From positions 3,048,450-3,112,449 of the forward strand of contig JAVGVS010000012.1 in assembly GCA_032718565.1 (NCBI GenBank): a stretch of DNA of 64,000 nucleotides, read 5' to 3'. The translations under genes and the position numbers were made by a program. Below, in pieces: positions 54,412-64,000 of the stretch (positions are counted from its first letter, which is position 1; each line of letters begins with the position of its first letter). The DNA comes from Distichodus sexfasciatus (taxonomy: Eukaryota; Chordata; Actinopteri; Characiformes; Distichodontidae). The notes beneath the pieces are model-generated. The model was not told the DNA's origin, searched no databases, and worked only from the letters and a program-made list of their open reading frames with translations.

Positions 54412-55272
54412 CAGAGATGGGAAGTTACGAATTACAAAAACTTTGTTACTGTACTTAAGTAGAATTTTATGGTATTTGTACTTTACTATCTATTTTTTAC
54501 AGACTTTTGAGGTTTATCCTTTACTATGTAATTTTTAGCATGAATATCTGTACTTTCTACTCCTTACATTTTCAAATCAGGCTCGTTTCTCTTGTTTTAT
54601 TTGAATGACATTTATGAGGCCATTTTGCCTGCATTTGACTTACTCCGTATCAATAATGCGCACCATCCAGACAACTTTACTGATTGGTTGAGGCTTAAGA
54701 ACGTAGTAAACACACACAGAAAGACAATCCCATTGGTGTGTTCGTCTTTGCACATTACACACAACACGACAGACACAATAAAGAGAGAGAAAAAGAAAGT
54801 AAAACCAGGCGGCAACTCGGTGGGAAATGATATCGTGATTGCGGTGGCAGAAAGAAGCTTAGCTTGAGGAAGTTCAGTTCAGTTTATATGTACAACGATC
54901 TTTACAGCACTATAATATTTTTGTATGATGTGTTTAGAATAGAAGCAGTCATCGTGTATTGTATATGTATATATGTATATATGTATTGTATATGTATATG
55001 TGTATATGATTCATGTGACTTCATTTGTATCTGCTTGCGTTCTACATAACGCTTGGACATGGAGTCCAGTCAGCTTTGCCCTAAAATGGTAATTTTGTCC
55101 TTCACAAGGGTACTTTATACTTTTATACTTTATGTTTTAGAGCCTGTACTTTTCACTTTAATGTGAGTAAAGAAGTCGAGTCAACACTTCCAACTTTTAC
55201 TGGAGTCTTTTTTAAACACACGTATCTATACTTCTACTTGAGAGCAGAATGCGTGTACCTTTGACACCTCTT
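54412..55272. mobile_element. hAT-like element with 8-bp TSD
   Basis: It begins CAGAGATGGGAAGTTACGAA and ends CCTTTGACACCTCTT. CTTAACAC (54404-54411) and CTTAACGC (55273-55280) flank it. Near the ends are TACTTAAGTAGAATTTT and CTATACTTCTACTTGAG, typical of a common fish family. The 91-residue open frame inside shows no transposase features. A (TATG)n tract is at 54958-55010. Confidence 0.75.
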
Positions 55273-58104
55273 CTTAACGCCCTTGACTGATGTTCCTACC
55301 AAGGGAACCAGTTCTTCATACTATTAAACTCAGACTTTAATTAGCAGCTTTTTAAACTGTTCTACACCCACAGTACAATATTTAACTCATAACCCACAAG
55401 GACAGAAAAAGTCTTCATTTACAACAAAGTGTCAATCTCATTGAAGTCCCATTGTCTAATTTCAAACTACACTTTTCAGAAGAAGAGTCAATAAGGAACA
55501 GAAACACCATTAAAAAGATCATTAACATGTTTCATGCCACTTCAAGATGTATGATCTCAGAAAGTTTGGAACAAAAGGCAATAAACTCACCTGCTCACCT
55601 GACATTTCTGTTTTATTTTATGGTCTATATATTTATTTTGTTAATTTCTTTTACTTTTTGTTTTTTTTTTTCTTTCAAATGTGAATTGTTTGTTTAACTT
55701 TAATTAAATTTGCTTTCAAGTCTTAGGAACAAACTTAGAGCACATTTTGTTGTAAATGTATGTTGTACTTGTATGTGACAATTTTGAACTGTACTGGTGA
55801 AAAATTAATGAAGGAAGGAAATGTCTGGAAGCATTTAGTTGTGATAAAGAGAAAGAGGTTCCACATGTTGTCCTCGATGACGTTGATTTTTGATGTTACT
55901 AATACAAAGGCTTTCCAAATCTGATTTGGTCTCAAGGTACCAGAGATTTCCCCTTGATCTACACTAGCGCTGACTTTGTGCTTTTATCCAGTCTCACACC
56001 CAGATCCTGTGCCAGTAGAGTCTGGCTGCAGTTCCACCAGTGTTCAGAGGAGGGCAGTGCTGGTCATACTGTGCCCCAGTCATAAGAATAAGTCTTACCA
56101 CACATAAATTACAGTATTAAAAATTGCTCAGTTTGTGTGAGTACACTGTTAAGTTGGTAGCTTCTATCCAGTTTGGAGAGTGTTTGGAGTGTTGGAGAAT
56201 GCCACTTGTATGATTACTCAAATGCTTTCTCCCTCCACGCTCCCCCCAGCCAAAAGTAATTTCCGCCCCAAACACAGCCTTTCTAACAGTGGCACCTAAG
56301 CATTTGTCTAATGTAACAAAATCTCTTAAAAGCCTTGGTATATAGACCTGGGCAGGATTTATGATCCAATTACTCCATTCTGACATCTCACATATCATTG
56401 GGAAAGTTTTCAACAGCCTCAGTAAGACTAATGGAAAAGAAAAGCAGGCACTAAAACATTTTGCCCGGCCAGACCAACAACACACACACACACACACATC
56501 ACTCAAAAACAAAAACACAAAATAATGAGATAAATAGGCATGGATGACTAGACTGTGGCCTTGTACGAAGTGAAAATACACTCTCAAAAGATTGTAATCT
56601 CCATAGATTTAAACACTTTCTGGTATCAGCTGGAATGCTGGAAAGAGGGATTATGAGGGATTATTCTAATACCATGTTGAATAAAGATGAAACAATGCAA
56701 TATTTCACAATATGATATGTATTGTAGACTCGAATATTATTACTGTGATACGATGATGCATTTTTAGAAGTCTGACAAACAAAATAACTTAAACTTTGAC
56801 CTTAATAAGAGGTAATTAAATAAATGATAGCTCCCCCACTAGTCCAGATGATAAAATAAACCACAGTGTTTGGTGCCTCTTTTAGAAATATGGTGTTTTT
56901 GTCATGCAGTTATTGATTTATATTTACACCTAGCTTTAATTATTTACTCTCCCTGGAGTCTGCCTAAAACCACGGTATTTGGTTTTACCATGTATTACAT
57001 TTACATTTTCTGATGAACTCTGTGTATTGTATTTGCATGAATAATACAATAAAAAACAGTACAATAACGTCCTCAGTGTTGATACTTCTGCGTCTAGTGG
57101 GACTACTTCTTAAACCAGATATTACAAACTTTTGTTGTTGCTTGTCAAAACCCTATGATTAGCCAAGGAGGTAATTGTGAGGCCCATCATGCGCTGAATC
57201 AGCTGTTCTGGAACAGAGAACATGCAAAAATATTCAGTGCATCTGGTACCCTGAACTGAGACTGAGAATCACCATTTTATAATCCAAAATACCTTCTGTT
57301 TCATGTAGCTGTTTCATGTTTGTATGTAGCTGCATTTGCCTCTTTTCATATTTGTGAAACTAGACAAAAGACGATCTGTGTAGATGCTTCTACTACCAAA
57401 AAAAGGTGTTAATCTATTGCATTGGTCACCAATAGGCAGACCGTGTTGCGGATTTAGATCCTAATGCCGCTCTGTTTAGACCTAGACCAGCCTGTTTCTT
57501 TACAATAAGTGCACTATTTCTCATATGTATATTTATATTCATATGCATATCTTATTTCAATCTGATCAGCTGTTCTCTTTGTTTGTACAGAGGAAATCAC
57601 ACAGTCCAATCCTGTGCATTGTAACTTTTTATTTCCTTTTTTTGTAAAATTAAGCAATTTCATTTTTTTTTTTCAAAAGTTCTTTATTTTATTTTTAAAT
57701 GCATATCTTATTTTACCTGAAAGGGACACATTGTTGTTATTTTATTATTAGGGTATCCTTCACTTTAATGCAAAAATTAATAATACAGAACAATACACTT
57801 TTTACTTGCACTCTCTATAAAACACTTTTCTGTATTCTGCTTTCTGAATTATACTTTCTTTATTTTATTTGATGGTCAGTTGCTAACTACGTACAGATGA
57901 TGCAACCACTAGACTACTTCAGACTACTAGACTGCTCTAGCTGAGAGAAGTTTGGACATCACCAAAGTTTTCAAAATTTCTCTCATCTAGCTAACCAACT
58001 CAGTACAATAATACCTTAAACTTGTCAAATGTCTACATTTACATGAAAGGTAAATGTCTGATTGACTTCCATTCTATCCTAATTTCAAGGGCAACCTTTC
58101 GCCC

Positions 58105-58216
58105 CTGGAGCCATCATGGGTTCAATGTTGTGTTTGGGGTAGGATATGTGGTCTTGACCCCACAACCTTTTGGTCCCTGGCTGAATATACTCCCACTGGG
58201 CCACTGCCACCCCTAC
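58105..58216 (-). mobile_element. degenerate SINE head
   Basis: GGTTCAATGTTGTGTTTGGG, GGTCTTGACCCCACAACCTT and CCACTGGGCCACTGCCACCC fit the reversed tRNA-like half of the V-SINE family. Confidence 0.5.
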
Positions 58217-59273
58217 TATCAGTCATCTTATGCTGAGGTCCCATCATGTCTTCTAAAATTATCAAGTATTGATGCATACTTTAACAGCAAGTTGGAATAT
58301 CTGCCCATTATACATAAACAATGTGACGTACATTGAAAATAATTTCTCTGGTAGCACTGCAACTATTTTTCACCATTACAGTACAAAAGCAGTCAAGTCC
58401 TATTATCAAAACTGACAAAAGTGAGGTAGGATTAGGGGCTTTCATTTATGGAAGCAATGACTCAGCAGATGGAATAAATGTTATCAGTTCTATTCCTGTA
58501 TGTACTGTGTGATAAATACACATGGACCTACTTTTACAACTATGCAAAATGTCTGTGTGCATGGTCTCTTAAATTTGGATTTAACCATTCAGTGAATAAG
58601 TGTGACCCTTTAAAGGCCATCTCAGTGGAGTGCTCTAGGAAATTGGCTCTTTGTCATTTTAGTGGTGTCTTAATACCCCACTGGCTCAGTTCAAAACTGC
58701 GTCTCTGCCGTTTTGCGCAGTAAAAGAAAGATGAAAAAATAGGTCAGCTACAGCTGCTGTTACAACCTCATGGATCTAAACACCAGCTTCTTTCAGCATA
58801 TAATATTGTCTGATTATTCTTGAATTTTTTAATCACAGCAGAAAAGGTGGGACCCCATTTAGGTGCTATTAAATTGCAATCTTTTAAGATAAAAGTATAA
58901 AAGTCTTTTTTGAAGGTTGCTAAACTTATTTACCAACTAAACTTCAAGTAATTACAGGTTTTAAAAGGCACCCCAACGCCAAATGCGAATGTACTTTTAA
59001 ATGATTATATCCATCAATAGGATTGCATTTTAGTAGAGAACATTGACAACTGAGGGCATTTTAATACTTTTCCCCTTTTTTATTGATAATGGTAAGCATA
59101 AAGCCATCCTTCAGACTTTCACCTCTTTTCAGTTGTGCTGATGCATGTTAACAGGAGTATGAGGTTTTTTAACAACTTATTTAAACTAAACAATACAATA
59201 CAGTCAAAATGTATCTTTACTTTTACAGACATTGCAATGCATTGTATTGAAGTTTAAACTTTTGAAATGTGTG

Positions 59274-59400
59274 GCCAGTTTCCCACACTTTGATTAAGTC
59301 CAAGCCTAGATTAGTTTTGAGTTTTAATGGTGAATCTCCATTGGTACTGTAATTTACTCCAAGACTAAGATTAATCTTTGTTTACGAAACCAGTCCATAA
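59274..59400. mobile_element. short palindromic MITE, second copy
   Basis: GGCCAGTTTCCCACACTTTG to TTTGTTTACGAAACCAGTCC, with inverted arms GATTAAGTCCAAGCCTAGAT and ACTCCAAGACTAAGATTAAT. The centre GGTGAATCTCCATTGGTAC is typical of a widespread fish palindromic repeat. Confidence 0.65.
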
Positions 59401-60996
59401 TGTCTACTTTAATAGGCAGTTATTAAATTTAAGTGTTTTATACAGGGAAAAAACCTGGGATTTTTTGAGTAATTAAAATACATCTGATGCATGAAAGGGT
59501 AAAACTGGCCCACAGCTAAAGGTATTGCAGTACATTAATAGCTTTAATAGAAAAGAATAAGTATTGCTAATGAATAACTAATATATCTATGCTAAAAATC
59601 ACGCTCATTAGTCATTTTGCACGCAAAGTCAAGAGGGCTTCCTTTCAGAATGTGCATCAAGGTGATTTTCCACTATGCAGTCCCTGTGGTATGAGTCTTC
59701 GCTGTATGGTTATGAGTGAAACGGTTCTCGTACAGTTTTAATTTTCATCTAAAAAAAGCAGACAGGTTTGACTTAGCAGTGAAAGTTGGGGTCAGATTGA
59801 CTCATCTCATGTTCCCAGTTCCACAGGACAAAGAAATAGTGGCACAATATTAACAGAAAACACTTAAACACTGTAAAATTGCCTGTTTTTAGTACTCCAT
59901 GTTAGTACTGAAAAAGGTACATGTACATATGGTGTGCAATGGAAAATGGTTCCATGATTACAGTTAGGGGTTACACATCAATCAACACCGATACATCATT
60001 GCAGTGATCAACAAGCCTATAGTATCTTTTCAAAATGAAAACACTGATCAGACATCATCGAGCATTGTAATGACCCTCGCCAAGAGATATTGGCTGGTTT
60101 CGTCACAACTTTTACTAAGTGAGATAATACAGGCCACTGTGAGGTATAGCTCAGGAGTAAAAATGTCAAATGATATTTTTGTTGCTTACTGTGATTTGAT
60201 ACGAATGGAAGTGATTGTGCTTAATTAGCAGATAATATTGCCTCATATTAGTGATTGGCTCCAGAGTTGAATCGAATCGAAATTGTATCATTGCAGACTG
60301 TATGATATATGCAGACATCAAATAGTTATCCATTGAAGAAATATAATATTGTTTTACAATGGAACTTGTGATTTACACCCTTAATCACAGTACTACACTG
60401 TGAAATTACCTTGAATGCAACTGCAAGCATTCACTTTATATGAAGACTGGAGTCAGGGTTTGCTGATAGAAATAAAATAAAAAATTCTCCTTGCTTTCTC
60501 TCCAGAGCTGTCTGCAGGAGCCCTCATGTGCCTGACTGTCCCAGAAACCAGACCTGGTTCTAGAGATCTACATCCAAATTTCTCAATGCTGTTAAATCAG
60601 TAGCATAGTTCCTGCATGCTAGAGGTGCAATTAGAATTGATAGATACTTATTATGTAATATAATTATTAATGAGACATATTGTATGCCTGTCAGTGTCAC
60701 AATTAGGTGGGATAAATGAACTCTAGTGCTTCTGGAGAACAGGCTTAAACACCTTAAAATGACCCAGCCATGCTGATGGGCTTAACAGTATTTTAAATGG
60801 GGTCCAGTGACTTTCAGCAGCAGTTTAGTCACTCTATGTGTGTGTATTTGTGTGTGTGTGTGTTTCTTGTAATAAGCGAATGAATGAATGGTGTTTTCCT
60901 AATTGTCCTCTATTCCTCTGTTCAAACCTTTAGATGCTTGCTGCTCTCAGCATATTGCACCACTGCTGTGTTGTGTTGAAGAAGTGAAATCTGCCA

Positions 60997-61031
<35 letters not shown>

Positions 61032-64000
61032 TACTTCGCCTCCCTCCCTGCCTGAGTCCCACTTATCCCCCACCTGGCATCTTGCCCATTGTGGCCCATG
61101 CTGTACTGCACTGTTCTACACTGATGATGAAAGATAAATACAAAAAAATGATGTTACATTATGAATGTGTGGGCAAATGCAATATTCAACTGTCTCTCTT
61201 CCCCAGTCTCTCTTTCTCTCTCTCGCTCTCTTTCTCAGGAATCTTGGCACAGAAAGTGAATTTGTCTCCTGGGTTGTTCTGACATGGCTGGCTGCTCTCT
61301 CAATTAACACTTTTTGAAAGTGTCTGGTCAAAAGCAGCTATGAATAAATTGATGTAATTGAACATACTTGATTTGATTACACATATTTTTGTTACGAAAT
61401 GCCTGTACACCAGTTAATGCTCATGGTCTGTTAGTCTGGTAAATTTGGATGTGACATTTGGTCCATGGATGGATAAAGAAATATGCGAAAAACGGATACA
61501 CTATGAATATGAGACAAAAAGAAAATTCTCTCTTACTTTTTCTCTGAGTAGTTGGCACAGAAAGTGATTCTGTCTCCTGGTTGCTCGTAGATGAACATTC
61601 TACATTTGATTAAAAACAAAATTGGACAGAGTGTTTGTATACTGGCTTCACAGTCCCCTTTTAAAAGCCTTTTAATTAGGAAGTAAAATTTGGGCACTCC
61701 GTTTATGCTTAATTTTTTGCCCAGCAAGTCCCACTGTTGTACATATTCCTTTGAATTTTGCACTCATTGTTGAATTTACTGAGGTGTCAAAGTACAGCTG
61801 TGACTGTGATAAGAGCATCTGTAAAATGTGATAAATGTAAAGGTTTTTAAATAAATCAATAAAATGAAGAACTGTTGTATGGGAATAAACAACAGCCTAA
61901 AATTTTAGAGATCAGATCAGCCCTGTTCAAGACTAGGCAAACAAAACATTTTTGTTAATTCCCCCAAAATGCAGCTTTTAGGTAATTAATCCACAACTCA
62001 CACATCTAAACAGAATCTATTATTTCTGTCTCCTTAGACAACACAGATGACCAGTTTAGGAAACTTTAATGTCTTAACAAGGGGAAATGTCTTAAATTTA
62101 AGGAATTTGACAAAAGTTGTTCCAGTGCATTGACACATAACTTTTGGCAATTTAAGATTTTTATTGGAATCATATAAAATAACTGCAAGTCGACTAAGGT
62201 ATCACTTAACATTACATTAAGTTAAACATATTCTCAACTAAATTAATAATTTTAAAATTAATCTAGGAGTATCATGAAATAGAATAATTAGAGAAACAAT
62301 TAGATAAGAAATGTTTCTTTACTTAAATTTTATTTTGATAATGCAGTCTTATTGAGAAGCATTTACCAATTTCCCACAAATGAAAAGTCGCTAAACTCTC
62401 TGGATGTATTCTATTTTTCAATTTGTTATGTTTAAATAAAGGGACTAGGCAAAGGGTCATTACCAAAAGGTCTAAGCTGCCAAATGAGAAATTTTCCTGC
62501 AAGCTTTCAGGAAATACTTTTAGTCTTCTAAACCCCATTACAATAAAACCAGGGCTCCTATCAACCTGGCAAGGAATCTCAGAAAGCCTGCAAATGACCA
62601 CAGTCTGCAAAAGAACCTATTACATCACATTTTCCCTTTTTCCTGTGAAAAGGTGTCTAGAGGCAATGTCCTGGATGATATCAACACTTGTATGAGAATT
62701 ATTTACTAATTTAATTTTAATTGGGGTCTTTGAACCCCTGCCTGGAGTGGGTGGCACATGCTGGCAGATTATAATTGCTTTGCCCCTGCATTTTACTGTC
62801 CTTGGCACTTACAGAAAGCCTCAAAAGGAGCTTTGAGCACTGAACTGTGTTCATATGCGAACCAATAGCAATGTAGTACTGCTGTGTGATTAGGAATTAT
62901 CTATGACTGGAATTATCTATGAGAGGAATTTTGTTTGGTTAGTTAGCAAATGTTTCATAGCAATAAGGTATAGTTTGCAGATTTAAAGAATATCAGAGAG
63001 TCAAGAAATGAGTAGAGTGACCGGAAGGTTTTGTGAAAGTGATGTCATTTGGAAGAAAGGAAATGGGCATTACTGCCTGTGAAAGCTTAGCCCTCTGTTC
63101 ATCAATGAAAACCAACTCACTGCCTTACACAAAGACTTTTAAAAAGCTGAATGTACACTTCTGACTAATTTTGGCCAGCGATTTCTTTTTAATAACGCAT
63201 AAAGAAAATAGCTGATGTGTATAAAAACACACTTTGACAAATTATCCCAGGTTCTAACTACGACTAACTCTGAGTGAAGTGAATGTAACCGTTACTGAAG
63301 GTAAACCTTTTTGTCATCTCTGTTCACTTTTCCCCTTTAAGGGGCGTGAAACACCTAGTTTGAAGTTGAGGCACCAGTCTGCACCTCAGGCCTCACAACA
63401 ACTCTGAAAGATGCCATCAATTTGTTTTCAGTACTGGATTTAGAAAATACTTGAAAAGATGTATATAGTTACAATTTTACCATTATCCCGAAACACACTA
63501 TTATTGATTTCAGTCACAGGTGTTACATAACATCCCCAAAAATGCCTTAAATGTAAACTTTTTTGCTGACTATTTATTCACAATTAAAATTTATTTAAGA
63601 AACATTCAAAATAATATTGTATTCAGTCATGTGGTTCCATGACTCTTTAAAGTAAACAGGCTTAATAAAAAAATAGTTGAGTTACATCTTGCTCTGCTCA
63701 GGTTCTGGAACTTATGTCTCTTTCGAGTTAAGAATAATGGACCTCATTCACAAAGTGGTCTTAAAACACAATTTTTAAAAAGATTCAGACTTTCACCAGT
63801 GTTTTCTTATTTAATACTTGTTTCTAGATGAAAACGGAATCTTTTTGGTCTAATCGCGTCTCTTCAATTTTACAGTATTGTACTATTAAATATCTTCACT
63901 TTCTTAAGAACAGTTTTAAGCAAAAAACAAAAAAAACGTAAAAGAAAACTGTTGAATGAGACACAATGAGTACTAGCTTGCTAGCCGTTTAGCTCATTTG

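Larger units (their letters stand above)
55281..64000. other. gene-poor AT-rich stretch to the window end
   Basis: Besides the SINE head at 58105 and the MITE at 59274 there are a CT run (60997-61026) and a V-SINE tail scrap (61797-61841, TGATAAGAGCATCTGTAAAA). There is also a roughly 35-bp direct duplication (TGGCACAGAAAGTGA...GTCTCCTGG at 61236 and 61553). No open frame here shows splice sites, domains or coding bias I trust. Confidence 0.55.

Noticed and set aside
56117..56587. 156-residue minus-strand frame.
   Set aside because: It runs through a CA repeat (Val-Cys run), and the flanks show no motifs.
1..64000. CRISPR arrays, bacterial operons, rRNA genes, prophage.
   Set aside because: None seen; the sequence is vertebrate-like throughout and the direct repeats are microsatellites or transposons.

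Overview
The window looks like a piece of a teleost fish chromosome. The evidence is vertebrate-type spliced genes, four SINEs of the DANA/Mermaid type, many tRNA-derived SINEs with the fish tail 'GTCGCTCTGGATAAGAG', several hAT-like non-autonomous elements, and abundant CA/GT microsatellites. There is no bacterial-style gene organisation, so most open frames are chance or repeat-derived. Species was not determined.

Layout. (1) Positions 1 to about 28900 hold the 3' half of a plus-strand gene that I identify as acad11 (acyl-CoA dehydrogenase family member 11). Seven coding exons (7885-7957, 22152-22237, 22475-22546, 22894-23048, 26350-26466, 27266-27375, 28457-28571) join with consistent phases and finish at a TAA after ...AKL. 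The 5' exons, which would encode the kinase-like half and the first part of the ACAD domain, are not visible and probably lie upstream. (2) The 14.2 kb intron 7958-22151 is packed with mobile DNA. It contains a nearly full-length but inactivated Tx1/L1-group LINE (about 8580-13950) with ORF1 and an endonuclease/reverse-transcriptase ORF2, abutting a 1.06 kb CT array (13950-15015). It also holds three or four hAT-like elements, several with clear 8-bp target duplications, and a SINE split in two by one of them. (3) From 35610 down to about 29670, on the minus strand and convergent with acad11, I assemble an unrecognised gene. It has a TATA box, a signal-peptide exon and four more exons, all with phase-0 introns and canonical GT/AG sites, and it encodes a 157-residue secreted, very basic protein with several furin-like sites. 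(4) 36-64 kb looks like a gene-poor, AT-rich stretch with scattered SINEs, a 516-bp foldback element, one hAT-like element, and some more complex, GC-richer patches that may be conserved non-coding DNA.

Most interesting points: the unrecognised small secreted-protein gene; the LINE inserted into CT-repeat DNA, with the same 58-bp CT-rich motif on both sides; and the last acad11 exon, whose acceptor is preceded by a GT repeat instead of a pyrimidine tract. An upstream AG there would splice the repeat in frame as a Val-Cys run. All family names come from memory of motifs; no database search was run.
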